A DNA stretch of 36,115 nucleotides, taken from Prevotella sp. (GTDB lineage: Bacteria > Bacteroidota > Bacteroidia > Bacteroidales > Bacteroidaceae). The notes beneath the pieces were generated by a model that made no database searches, was not told where the DNA came from, and saw only the letters and a program-made list of their open reading frames with translations. Both the position numbers and the translations under genes were made by a program. The stretch lies in contig JAFQGS010000018.1 of assembly GCA_017415455.1 (NCBI GenBank), forward strand, positions 1 through 36,115. The letters are read 5' to 3'. Below, piece after piece: positions 24,101 through 32,387 of this stretch (positions are counted from its first letter, which is position 1; each line of letters starts with the position of its first letter).

Positions 24101-26756
24101 GAACCTGCCACAATTAAGATGGCGGGGAATGTCGTTGCTGCCTAATAGTATGATGATACAGAAGCAAGTGACGGTAGGCAAGGATGTCAGGGATATAAGT
24201 TTGGACCGCATCTCTGTGCCGATGTTCTTCAGACAGGGGCTCAGTGTGAAGGTGAGAGGCAGCAAGGGCGTTAACGGAAATATGACATATTCATCAGTCG
24301 CGGCTCCATTGGGTAGAATGGAAAGTGAACAGGTATATTCATCTTCTTTGAAGCGTGTGGAGAAAACAGGCTCTGTTGTAAACGCCTATGACGTCAAGGG
24401 AAACGGTGACGAGGCTGTTGTTACAGAGGAAACGGAACGTGATGCGGCTGCTGACCAACTGCTGACCACAATATCTCCGAGGGAGAATCTAAATGAGACT
24501 GCGTTCTTCTTCCCGACTCTCGTGGCGGGGGACAATGGTAGGGTAAGCATAAAGTTCGTTCTTCCGGAGAGTGTTACAACATGGAAGTTTATGGCGATGG
24601 CGCACGACAAGGATATGAATAATGGCTTTGTCAGTGCTGAGGCTGTGGCAAGCAAACCGCTGATGATTGTTCCGAACGTTCCGAGATTTGTAAGGGTGGG
24701 GGATAATGTGAATATCTCAGCGCGTATCTTCAATACAACATCAGAGGTCGTTAATGCAGACGTTGTCATGCAACTTACAGACGCCTCTACAGGTAAGGAG
24801 GTGAAAGTGATAAAGAGACAAGTTGCTGTTTCTGCGGAGGAAACATCAAATGTGACATTTGAATATATACCGGATAACACAACAGAACTTCTTATTTGCA
24901 AGGTAATAGTGAACGGCAGGGATTTCAGCGATGGAGAACAACACTATCTTCCTGTTCTGCCAGAGTATGAGATGCTGACTGACAGCAGGGCTTTTATTAT
25001 AAATGAAACAGGTAGGACAAGTATAGATATATCTGATATGATGCCTGAAACAGGAGGCAGTGATGCTCCGTCTGATGTGACACTGACTGTTGAATATACA
25101 GATAATCCGATGTGGCTGATGCTTCAGGCGCTTCCGTTTGTTGCAGATATGACTGACAAAAATGCTGTAAATGTAGCAGGAGCTTATTACACTAACAGAC
25201 TGGGTAAGTATATTGTGGATAATAACAAGAGTCTGAAAACGGTATTTGAGCAATGGAAACGTGAGGCAGATGATGAAAACTCATCTCTTTCAAGCAACCT
25301 GAATAAGAATCAGGACCTGAAGACTGTTGTCTTGAATGAGACACCTTGGGTTTGTGATGCGATGTCGGAAAGTGACAGGAAGGCAATGATTGGTGCCTTT
25401 TTTGATGACAATCTGCTTGATCAAAGACTGTCTGATGCTCTTGATGAGTTGGCAAAGTCACAAAATGATGATGGTTCGTGGAGCTGGTGGAAAGGAATGA
25501 AAGGTTCCAGGACGATAACTTTACAGGTGGCGGAATATCTTGCACGAGTGAATGCTATCACAGGTGACTCTAATCCGAGGATTGCTTCGTTGATAGAGAA
25601 GGCAATGGCTTTTGTAGGTGCGGGGATAATAGATGAGGTGAAGATGTTGAAGGGCAAAGGGCATGATAATGCTGCGAAACTCAGTAACTCAGCTTATGTG
25701 GCTGATTATCTTTATGTAAATGCTATGTCAAAACGTGTGCTCTCGTCAGAGGAAACAGAGGCTGCTGCATATTTGAAAGATATGATTTTGCAAGAGAAAA
25801 ATGCTTTGAGCTTGTATAATAAGGCTCGAATGGCAGTGGTGTTGGCACGAAGCGGTGATAAGGAACAGGCAGATGAGTTTGTGGAAAGTCTTGTTCAGTA
25901 TAGTGTAAAACCTTCATCTGTCTCTGGAAGATATTTTGAGACTCCGCGTGCGGAAATCACTTGGTGTGATTATCGTATCCCAACACAGGTTGCCGCAATA
26001 GAAGCAATAGAAAGTGTGAGACCCGACAATAAGTCACTTGCTGATGAAATGCGTATGTGGCTACTGCTGCAGAAACGCAGTCAGATGTGGAGTACACCGA
26101 TAAATAGTGTCAATGCCATTTATGCATTCTTTTTAAATGCTCCACAGCCCTCTGCAAATGTTTCGCCGGCTGTAATCAGTGTGGATGGTAGTAGGATTGC
26201 AGACTCAGACCGCAAGGTTGCTACTGGGTATGTAAGAGTGAAGGAACAGGTGTCAAGTGCAAACACACTGACAGTTGATAAACGCTCGGATTCTGTATCA
26301 TGGGGTGCGGCATATGTGCAATATAAGGCAAAGGTAAAGGATATAGAGTCATATTCTGAGGGCTTTGACATCAGACGTCAGATATTTGTCGCGGATGAAG
26401 AGGGCAGATATCACTCAGTAGATTCACAGAAACTCTCCGTTGGAGATAAAGTGAAAGTACGTATCTTGGTAACTGCTGATCGTGATTACGATTTCGTGCA
26501 GATATCAGATAAGCGTGCAGCGTGTCTTGAACCAGTGGAACAGCAAAGTGGGTACAGGTTTGGTTATTATATCGCTGTCAAGGACAATGTCACCAATTTC
26601 TTCTTCGACCGTATGCCTAAGGGCTCATATGTTATAGAGAATGAATATTATGTTAATCGTCGGGGACTTTACACAACAGGCATCAGTACTGTTCAATGTG
26701 CATATTCTCCGGAGTTTATGGCCCGTCAGTCATCCTCGGTTTTAGTAGTGGAATAG
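21117..26756 (+). CDS. Alpha-2-macroglobulin family protein without thioester
   Basis: An 1879-residue exported protein. I start it at ATG 21117, with AGGAGG 11 bases upstream; the GTG at 21108 is in frame but too close to that sequence. Signal peptide MRRIIFILMTILMIMPSAA. The N-terminal ~500 residues are helical and then MG-like. The MG2 domain begins near residue 507 with RIYTDRAIYRPGQTVNVAVL. The central A2M domain begins near 1124 (NETAFFFPTLVAGDNGRVSI, SVTTWKFMAMAHD). The helical thioester-type domain follows at about 1330-1700, with DDGSWSWWKGM. Where thioester proteins have CxEQ, this one reads LPFVADMTDKNAVNVAG, so no covalent trap is possible. Bacterial members are thought to protect the envelope from proteases. 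The DUF1573 gene follows by 57 bp. Confidence 0.93.
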   Translation: MRRIIFILMTILMIMPSAAIAESYDKMWAKVSKAEQADLPRTQMEELDRIILKAEKEREYGHLLKAGMMHCHLQVGLTPDSIYAVVADISRQAEVAEGKDKALAAVYNTILSLVYKNNRALDENGEKARAHADKAMADIEMLAKCSVDSYEPFVEKGIEGYIFEHSLLGVVGYWLERYADMHQWYKSAGNRKAAMLTALYMNNRYHRYPDDVEKRNIYAPGKFKDSPYRTVLDSLMAEYSDLEEAGEIAISMYRYMSTCSDVSVKDRVSYIDESLLKWRKWERMSVLRTAREMLTQPQVNIYIPQRIIAPQRQSVIRLMSLRNVGALNVKVTPLDADGTIEIDNWSKENISKVEQLKKSKAVYEETKRYDSLTDYEIIDDSLMLPCLQPGVYLVEVNTGMKGIGVKRELLYVTGLYVLNIEQPGKTVRYAVVDVISGQPVSGAQLSVMLSSGEEKMLTCDEKGEALLTYRSNPNDARAFTADDKACPRTSVWNSYTNYAQRFTRNMVRIYTDRAIYRPGQTVNVAVLAYKNVSGKQVSVLAGEQIMLQLRDANYRTVSEMRVVTDEYGKASALFSLPGSGLTGHYTLRTDYGTGAVTSVRVEEYKRPTFTVEFEDINERYADGDTLLVKGYAKTYSGVPVQGARVSYVARREHSAWWWKYVDEERKDIVLERGTAVTAADGSFAVSMPIVLPGSDLTEDNNGNRVYGRAARFYNFVVEADVTDLGGETRHGEILLPLGSKPTAFTCDMPKQVLADSLKHITFSLYNAAGKPVDGDVEYYLDSRLDRYHAKANKASKAGWMTKGVLKSGSHTLTAVCGEDTLKHEFVVFSMKDTVPCIKTCDWFYSSGNFFTEDGTPVYIQLGSSDNDVHVLYSINAGDKVIESGTLDISNALVTREFTYKEEYGTGVVVNYAWVKDGRLYTHKSSIEKPLPDKRLIMKWQTFRDRLTPGQKEEWILNVTRPDGKPAEAQVMATMYDKSLDVMAPLSWDLYLGIYQNLPQLRWRGMSLLPNSMMIQKQVTVGKDVRDISLDRISVPMFFRQGLSVKVRGSKGVNGNMTYSSVAAPLGRMESEQVYSSSLKRVEKTGSVVNAYDVKGNGDEAVVTEETERDAAADQLLTTISPRENLNETAFFFPTLVAGDNGRVSIKFVLPESVTTWKFMAMAHDKDMNNGFVSAEAVASKPLMIVPNVPRFVRVGDNVNISARIFNTTSEVVNADVVMQLTDASTGKEVKVIKRQVAVSAEETSNVTFEYIPDNTTELLICKVIVNGRDFSDGEQHYLPVLPEYEMLTDSRAFIINETGRTSIDISDMMPETGGSDAPSDVTLTVEYTDNPMWLMLQALPFVADMTDKNAVNVAGAYYTNRLGKYIVDNNKSLKTVFEQWKREADDENSSLSSNLNKNQDLKTVVLNETPWVCDAMSESDRKAMIGAFFDDNLLDQRLSDALDELAKSQNDDGSWSWWKGMKGSRTITLQVAEYLARVNAITGDSNPRIASLIEKAMAFVGAGIIDEVKMLKGKGHDNAAKLSNSAYVADYLYVNAMSKRVLSSEETEAAAYLKDMILQEKNALSLYNKARMAVVLARSGDKEQADEFVESLVQYSVKPSSVSGRYFETPRAEITWCDYRIPTQVAAIEAIESVRPDNKSLADEMRMWLLLQKRSQMWSTPINSVNAIYAFFLNAPQPSANVSPAVISVDGSRIADSDRKVATGYVRVKEQVSSANTLTVDKRSDSVSWGAAYVQYKAKVKDIESYSEGFDIRRQIFVADEEGRYHSVDSQKLSVGDKVKVRILVTADRDYDFVQISDKRAACLEPVEQQSGYRFGYYIAVKDNVTNFFFDRMPKGSYVIENEYYVNRRGLYTTGISTVQCAYSPEFMARQSSSVLVVE

Positions 26757-26813
26757 ATTATAAGTATAAATGAACGATATTGTATAAATAATAAAAGGAA
26801 TAATAATAGATAT

Positions 26814-27875
26814 ATGAACAAAAGAAAATCAATGCTGCTGTTTGCCGCAATGTCTTTTTTAGGCGTCAGCGCACAGCGCATCACTGCCGTCAATGAGGTT
26901 ATCGATTGTGGTAATGTTGTTTATGAAGTGCCGGTAACAGTAAAGTTTGAAATGCGCAACAAAGGCAATGACCTGGTTATTAATGATGTGCGTACAAGTT
27001 GTGGATGTGTGGTTGCTGATTATCCCAAAGGTGAGATAAAGAAAGGCGATAGCTTTGTTGTCTCTGCTACTTATGATGCACGTCAGTTAGGACATTTTGA
27101 GAAGCAAGTGGCTATTTTCAGCAATGCCTCAAGCAAACCTTATTATCTAAAGCTGCGAGGTGTTGTAGTAGAGGAGTTGGAGGAATACTCAAATAATTAT
27201 GAGTTTGCTATAGGCAGCGTAAAGGTTGATAAGAATGATATAGAGTTTGATGATGTGAATAAAGGTGATTTCCCTATTCAGAAGATTCATATATATAATT
27301 CTGGAAGCAAGGAGGTGAGGCCCGTCTTGATGCATCTTCCTGACTATATTTCTGCTACCATTTCACCTACTGTGTTGCGTCCGGGACGTGTGGGAGTTGC
27401 AACTATAAAACTCAATTCGCATAATCTGCATGACTTAGGTCTTACACAAACATCCATTTACTTAGGTATGTATCCAGGTGACAAGGTCAGCAAAGATAAG
27501 GAAATAACACTGTCTGCCGTACTTCTTCCTGCTTTTGATAATATGTCAGAAACTCAGAAGGCAAATGCTCCAGTGCTTCAGTTGTCAACTTCAAATCTTG
27601 ATTTAGGAGAGTTTAATGGCAAGTCTTCCAAGTCGGGCACTGTCATTCTTCAGAATGTAGGTAAGTCTACGCTTGATATCCGTTCAATGCAAATGTTCAC
27701 CGAAGGTCTTAAAGTGCGTCTCAATAAGACCAAGCTTGCGCCAGGAGAATCGGCAAAACTCAGAGTAACAGCCTATCGCAAGCTGCTTAAGAACGTAAGG
27801 AGCAAACCACGAGTGCTCATGATTACCAATGACCCAGACAAACCAAAGGTAACAGTGAATATTATAGTTAAGTAA
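26814..27875 (+). CDS. Exported DUF1573 protein
   Basis: A 353-residue protein with signal peptide MNKRKSMLLFAAMSFLGVSA. The first domain has the DUF1573 hallmarks: FEMRNKGNDLVINDVRTSCG followed by CV, and YDARQLGHFEKQVAIFSN. These are an immunoglobulin-like (ASPM/MSP-type) strand pattern with the SCGC motif. The rest is two more Ig-like repeats (IYNSGSKEVRPVLMHLP, ILQNVGKSTLDIRSMQMF). DUF1573 proteins are widespread and often multicopy in Bacteroidota; their function is unknown. The gene lies 57 bp behind the macroglobulin gene and 27 bp before meaB, so the three are probably co-transcribed. MeaB is unlikely to share function with the other two. Confidence 0.9.
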   Translation: MNKRKSMLLFAAMSFLGVSAQRITAVNEVIDCGNVVYEVPVTVKFEMRNKGNDLVINDVRTSCGCVVADYPKGEIKKGDSFVVSATYDARQLGHFEKQVAIFSNASSKPYYLKLRGVVVEELEEYSNNYEFAIGSVKVDKNDIEFDDVNKGDFPIQKIHIYNSGSKEVRPVLMHLPDYISATISPTVLRPGRVGVATIKLNSHNLHDLGLTQTSIYLGMYPGDKVSKDKEITLSAVLLPAFDNMSETQKANAPVLQLSTSNLDLGEFNGKSSKSGTVILQNVGKSTLDIRSMQMFTEGLKVRLNKTKLAPGESAKLRVTAYRKLLKNVRSKPRVLMITNDPDKPKVTVNIIVK

Positions 27876-27902
27876 TAACCCTATTCTTATTTCATCAATA
27901 TA

Positions 27903-29000
27903 ATGGAACATCCTGAAAACAGCGAGGAGTATAAAGGACTTGTAGTTAATAGCGGAGTAGAACAGCCCTCAATAATTAATCCTTATCTCAAGCGTGCGCG
28001 TTTCCGCAGACGAGAGATGTCTGTAAATGACATAGTAGAAGGAATACTGAAGGGTGACGTCACCGTGCTTAGTCAGGCCGTAACTCTTGTAGAGAGTGTC
28101 AATCCTGCTCATCAGGCAAAGGCTCAGGAAGTTATTGACCTTTGTCTGCCACATAGCGGACATTCTGTTCGTATAGGTATCAGCGGTGTGCCTGGAGCTG
28201 GTAAAAGTACGTCGATAGATGAGTTTGGCGTACATCTTCTTGACCGATATGGTGGAAAACTGGCGGTCTTGGCAATAGACCCCAGCTCTGAACGCTCAAA
28301 AGGAAGCATCCTGGGTGATAAAACCAGAATGGAGAAGCTCACAACACATCCTCATTCCTTTGTGCGTCCCAGTCCGTCTGCTGGCTCTCTTGGCGGCGTG
28401 GCTCGTAAGACGAGGGAGAGCATTATACTCTGCGAGGCAGCAGGTTATGATAAGATATTTGTAGAGACAGTAGGAGTTGGTCAGAGTGAGACAGCATGTC
28501 ATTCAATGGTAGATTTCTTCCTTCTTATTCAACTGGCAGGAACTGGCGATGAGTTACAAGGCATTAAGCGAGGGATAATGGAGATTGCCGATGGCATTGT
28601 CATAAACAAGTGTGATGGCAACAATGTGGAGAAATGTCAGATGGCGGCAACAAGTTTCCGTAATGCCCTCCATTTCTTCCCACCTCATGAGGGTGGCTGG
28701 ACTCCTCAAGTGTTATGTTATAGTGGTTTCTATGGCACGGGAGTGAAAGAAGTGTGGGATATGATTTATGAGTATATTGCCTTTGTCAAGGATAACGGCT
28801 ATTTTGATTACAGGCGAAATGAGCAGAGCAAGTACTGGATGTATGAGACGATAAACGAGCACTTGCGCAATGACTTCTATAATAATAGTCTTATTGCCGA
28901 TTGTATTAAAGCAGAGGAGGCTGCGGTCCTTGCTGGTGCTAAGACATCATTTGCTGCAGCCCATGAGTTGTTGGAGAAATACTATGGGAGACCGTTTTAG
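27903..29000 (+). CDS. meaB: MeaB, GTPase chaperone of methylmalonyl-CoA mutase
   Basis: A 365-residue G3E-family GTPase (the ArgK/MeaB group) that loads and protects adenosylcobalamin in methylmalonyl-CoA mutase. Walker A is GVPGAGKS at 95-102. Switch segments: AIDPSSERSKGSILGDKTRM and FVRPSPSAGSLGGVARKTRE. The VETVGVGQSE motif, the base-recognition NKCD motif (VINKCDGNN) and the C-terminal helices used for dimerisation are all present. Full length. The mutase subunits (mutA/mutB) are not in the window. The pathway is succinyl-CoA to methylmalonyl-CoA towards propionate, which agrees with the presence of a fumarase of the reductive type. Confidence 0.96.
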   Translation: MEHPENSEEYKGLVVNSGVEQPSIINPYLKRARFRRREMSVNDIVEGILKGDVTVLSQAVTLVESVNPAHQAKAQEVIDLCLPHSGHSVRIGISGVPGAGKSTSIDEFGVHLLDRYGGKLAVLAIDPSSERSKGSILGDKTRMEKLTTHPHSFVRPSPSAGSLGGVARKTRESIILCEAAGYDKIFVETVGVGQSETACHSMVDFFLLIQLAGTGDELQGIKRGIMEIADGIVINKCDGNNVEKCQMAATSFRNALHFFPPHEGGWTPQVLCYSGFYGTGVKEVWDMIYEYIAFVKDNGYFDYRRNEQSKYWMYETINEHLRNDFYNNSLIADCIKAEEAAVLAGAKTSFAAAHELLEKYYGRPF

Positions 29001-29117
29001 GTACTTTGTTCATAGGTTTGGTAGTTAATGGGTTTAATATTCGTGCTGTATCGCTTCTGTGTTTTCCTGTATTAAGATCTGATGTTCTCCTATTCCTAAT
29101 ATAAATATAATAGCAAA

Positions 29118-29990
29118 ATGAAAAAAAACACCATCCAGATAGAGATAGATGATAACAGTGGCTTTTGCTTTGGAGTAACCACAGCCATTCAGAAGGCAGA
29201 GGAAGAGCTCGCCGCCGGTTCTGTGCTTTATTGTCTTGGCGATATTGTACATAATGGAATGGAGTGTGAGCGTCTGAGAGAGATGGGACTTATAACCATT
29301 AATCATGAGCAGTTTGGCAGACTGCATAACTCCAAAGTCTTGTTGCGTGCTCATGGCGAGCCGCCAGAGACATATCAGTCAGCCCGTCAGAACAATATAG
29401 ACATCATCGATGCTACCTGTCCTGTAGTGCTACAGTTGCAGCGCAGGATAAAAAAGCAGTATGACGCAAATCCCAATGCACAGATTGTCATTTTCGGGAA
29501 ACCTGGTCATGCTGAGGTTCTTGGACTTGTTGGTCAGACACAGAGCCATGCTATTGTCATTGCCCGTTTTGAGGATGTACGGCAACTGGATTTTAACAGA
29601 GACATTTATCTATATTCTCAGACAACACAGTCGTTAGACGAGTTCCATCGCATCACCGACTATATTCAGAGTCATATTTCTCCCGATTGTCAGTTTAAGA
29701 GTTTTGACACCATTTGTCGTCAGGTTGCCAACCGTATGTCTCACATCCGTACCTTTGCCAGCCGTCATCACCTGATTCTTTTTGTCTGTGGCGGCAAGAG
29801 CAGCAATGGCAGAGTTCTTTTTGAACAGTGTCAGAGTGTTAATCCCAACACCCATCTCATTGAAGGTCCTTCAGAAATAGATCCCTTATGGCTGGAAAAT
29901 GTTACCACAATCGGTATCTGTGGTGCCACAAGTACTCCAAAATGGCTTATGGAGCAGTGCAAGGAGGCTATTAATAGTATGAACTCCTGA
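29118..29990 (+). CDS. ispH: IspH, 4-hydroxy-3-methylbut-2-enyl diphosphate reductase
   Basis: A 290-residue Fe-S enzyme for the last step of the MEP isoprenoid pathway, giving IPP and DMAPP. The three cluster cysteines are C17 (GFCFGV), C101 (IDATCPVV) and C200 (DTICRQVANR), comparable to C12, C96 and C197 in E. coli. H45, H131 and E133 (GKPGHAEVLGLVGQ) and the YSQTTQ loop form the substrate site. The C-terminal VCGGKSSNGRVLFEQC (usually SSNS/T) and IGICGATSTPKW complete the family pattern. Here the usual SSNS loop reads SSNG, a small variation. It is a stand-alone housekeeping gene with 49 bp to the regulator downstream, on the same strand. Confidence 0.97.
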   Translation: MKKNTIQIEIDDNSGFCFGVTTAIQKAEEELAAGSVLYCLGDIVHNGMECERLREMGLITINHEQFGRLHNSKVLLRAHGEPPETYQSARQNNIDIIDATCPVVLQLQRRIKKQYDANPNAQIVIFGKPGHAEVLGLVGQTQSHAIVIARFEDVRQLDFNRDIYLYSQTTQSLDEFHRITDYIQSHISPDCQFKSFDTICRQVANRMSHIRTFASRHHLILFVCGGKSSNGRVLFEQCQSVNPNTHLIEGPSEIDPLWLENVTTIGICGATSTPKWLMEQCKEAINSMNS

Positions 29991-30039
29991 GTGTGTATAA
30001 GATGTCAATAAGCAGCAATTCTATCTCTTTTATGCAAAT

Positions 30040-32256
30040 ATGAATATCCGTATCTTTATTTTGTTTCTTTTATTTTCATTACCCTTGCATGCAATGTCAG
30101 GGATAAAGGTGAAGCATTATAATCATGAGGATGGACTGAATGAATATGTTTATGACATAAGACAAGACCGCTCTGGGTTGATATGGTTGTCAACCCACGG
30201 AGGACTTTATAGTTTCGACGGCAGGCAGTTCGTCTGTCACATTGACTCTGTCACACAACCGCCCTTGCCTGGATACGACTGGCTGCCACACACGGATATG
30301 GAGCGATATGTGGCAGATGGCATGAAGACTGGCAATGCGATTATGCCGAAACTGGATATCCGCTGCAGTCTTACCGATAAGGACGGTAATTTGTGGGTTG
30401 GTAACAACGAAGGACTTTGGATGATATATCAAGAGCAACACATCTTCTCTACCATTGACATAGGAGAGGAAATCCTGTGTTTGTTCCAAACGTCTGCCGG
30501 TGATATATTGATGACGACTCGCAATGGCCATATCTGTCGTCTTGACAGTATGCTCAATCCTGTTGCCTATCTTACCGCTGAAGGCAGTTGGACTTCAAAG
30601 AAAGAGAGATGCGGCTATGTCGTTATGCAGATAGTGGAGACTACCGACCGCTCCCTCTACCTTGCAGCCCGTCAGCTGGGACTAATAAGACTTAGTCCGT
30701 TGGGAACAAGCATTGCTGACGGTTATTCCATTACCGATGTGTTTGGAACAGACTGCGGTTTTGTAAAGAATGTCTATGCGATATGTCCCTATGGCAACGA
30801 TACTTTTTGGATTGCCAGTCTTAAGTCAGGACTTGGACGTGTGGCAATCTCCACTGCATCCGAAACAAACTGTTACAAGGTGACGAACTACAACAAGCTA
30901 TCGGGCGGTCATCTGTTGTCCGACAACTTCCGCTGTTTTGCTCCTTTGACAGACGATTTTCTACTCGCTGGTTCAGACAACGGCATCTATCTGATAAACA
31001 GCAACGCCAAAGCAAACGAAGTCCCTGAGTTTTCTGTTTGGGGTGATGTCAAGACCGATAACGATGGAATAAGGAACAGTTGCATACTCTCGCTACTTAC
31101 CTTTGGCGACAAAGTATATATAGGCACCTCAGGCGGAGGATTGTCGGTTGCATCAAAGGCGTCGTTCATTAGCAAGCAACCGCTATTTACTACTTATACC
31201 AAGGAGGAGAACGGACTGCCTTCGAATGTCATTTATACAATGGCAACAGATTCGGGAAACAGGATTTGGGGATTCTGCGACTATGGAATGTTTGTCACCG
31301 ACCCGCACTACTCAATGATGATTCCATACAAGACCGCCAATCCTTCGTTCAGCATTGGCAATGCTCTCCTGTTAACCGATGGCAGAATGCTGAAAGGAAC
31401 GCTCAATGGTCTCTTATCTTTCCATACCGACAGCATCAATGATAATAGAGGCCATCATGAAATACTTATACAGTCATATTCTGATGATGCGGAGTCCAGA
31501 CTCCGGTCGTTTGTTATTGGCGATACGTTAATATTGCCTCAGTCAACAGATAATATCAGACTTGCCATTGCTGTACTCGACTATCACCGCGAAGCCTCAC
31601 TCCCTGTTGTCTATCGTTGTCTGCCAGACAGCGTATGGGAAATAACATCAGAAGACAAAGGCATAACCATTGATAACCTGCCTTACGGCTACACCGTCCT
31701 GGAGATACGCTCTGCCAATTCCTATGGAAATTGGACAGGGAGCAGCCGTAAAGTTGTAATATACAATCCATATCCATGGATACGTATTCTAATAGTAGTT
31801 TTAGGTGTCGTTGCTTTAGTTGTTATAAGCATACTGGCATGGCTGTTTATTAAGAGAAGAATGCCCGTTAGCAATCAGAGAACAGACAGCGTCGTATCAC
31901 TTTTTGACGAGCTTCCCACTCTTACCGATGAGCAGAATGCTTTCCGTCAACAAGTAAGGAATGCCATACTCACGCATCTTGATCATCCTGACTTCACCGT
32001 TGGCTATCTTGCTGAACTTCTCAACATGAGTCACAACTCACTGATAACGAAGATACGTGAGAGTTTCGGACAGAAACCTATCGAACTGATAACTGCCATA
32101 CGAATGCAAGCGGCACAGGAAATGTTGCATAAGAGCAGTTATAGTGTATCGGAGATTGCTTATCGCCTTGGCTATAACGACCCGAAGTATTTTGCCCGAG
32201 TATATAAAAAGGTTATAGGCAAGACTCCATCAGAAACTCGTATCAAGACTGAATAA
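30040..32256 (+). CDS. Membrane-bound beta-propeller sensor fused to AraC DNA-binding domain
   Basis: A 738-residue regulator. Order: signal or anchor peptide (MNIRIFILFLLFSLPLHAMS), then seven-bladed two-component-regulator-propeller repeats (DIRQDRSGLIWLSTHGGLYS, LTDKDGNLWVGNNEGLWMIY, TDSGNRIWGFCDYGMFVTD). A Y_Y_Y-type strand domain ends in ANSYGNWTGSSRKVVIYNPY. One transmembrane helix lies at about 581-605 (ILIVVLGVVALVVISILAWL). After only ~30 linker residues comes an AraC helix-turn-helix pair at about 635-738 (FTVGYLAELLNMSHNSLITK, YSVSEIAYRLGYNDPKYFAR). Hybrid two-component regulators of this build normally have histidine-kinase and receiver domains between membrane and DNA-binding part. 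Both are absent here. It probably senses a periplasmic oligosaccharide and activates the neighbouring pectin genes. Confidence 0.9.
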   Translation: MNIRIFILFLLFSLPLHAMSGIKVKHYNHEDGLNEYVYDIRQDRSGLIWLSTHGGLYSFDGRQFVCHIDSVTQPPLPGYDWLPHTDMERYVADGMKTGNAIMPKLDIRCSLTDKDGNLWVGNNEGLWMIYQEQHIFSTIDIGEEILCLFQTSAGDILMTTRNGHICRLDSMLNPVAYLTAEGSWTSKKERCGYVVMQIVETTDRSLYLAARQLGLIRLSPLGTSIADGYSITDVFGTDCGFVKNVYAICPYGNDTFWIASLKSGLGRVAISTASETNCYKVTNYNKLSGGHLLSDNFRCFAPLTDDFLLAGSDNGIYLINSNAKANEVPEFSVWGDVKTDNDGIRNSCILSLLTFGDKVYIGTSGGGLSVASKASFISKQPLFTTYTKEENGLPSNVIYTMATDSGNRIWGFCDYGMFVTDPHYSMMIPYKTANPSFSIGNALLLTDGRMLKGTLNGLLSFHTDSINDNRGHHEILIQSYSDDAESRLRSFVIGDTLILPQSTDNIRLAIAVLDYHREASLPVVYRCLPDSVWEITSEDKGITIDNLPYGYTVLEIRSANSYGNWTGSSRKVVIYNPYPWIRILIVVLGVVALVVISILAWLFIKRRMPVSNQRTDSVVSLFDELPTLTDEQNAFRQQVRNAILTHLDHPDFTVGYLAELLNMSHNSLITKIRESFGQKPIELITAIRMQAAQEMLHKSSYSVSEIAYRLGYNDPKYFARVYKKVIGKTPSETRIKTE

Positions 32257-32277
32257 ATCACAAAACATGGTGTTCAA

Positions 32278-32314
32278 GTGGAGAAATCCTCCCTCATTGT
32301 GAAAAAATCCACCC
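32278..32314. promoter_or_regulatory. Direct repeat with 21-bp period, probable AraC-type activator site
   Basis: GTGGAGAAATCCTCCC (32278-32293) and GTGAAAAAATCCACCC (32299-32314) agree at 13 of 16 positions and start exactly 21 bp apart, two helical turns on one face of the DNA. This is the geometry of araI1-araI2. The second copy ends where a -33 element would begin. It is the first non-coding DNA after the AraC-domain regulator gene. Confidence 0.65.
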
Positions 32315-32322
32315 ATTTTATC

Positions 32323-32342
32323 GGGGGGGGACTTACTTTTGC
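32323..32342 (+). promoter_or_regulatory. Pectin operon -7 element with G8 tract in the spacer
   Basis: Eight consecutive G (32323-32330) lie directly before ACT and the -7 element TACTTTTGC (32334-32342). The nearest -33-like sequence is TTTT (32316-32319), only 14 bp upstream instead of 19. The predicted start is near 32346, about 40 nt before the ATG at 32388. Confidence 0.6.
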
Positions 32343-32387
32343 AAACGCCGGCAAAACCATGACAATAACAATTAACAAACGAAATCA

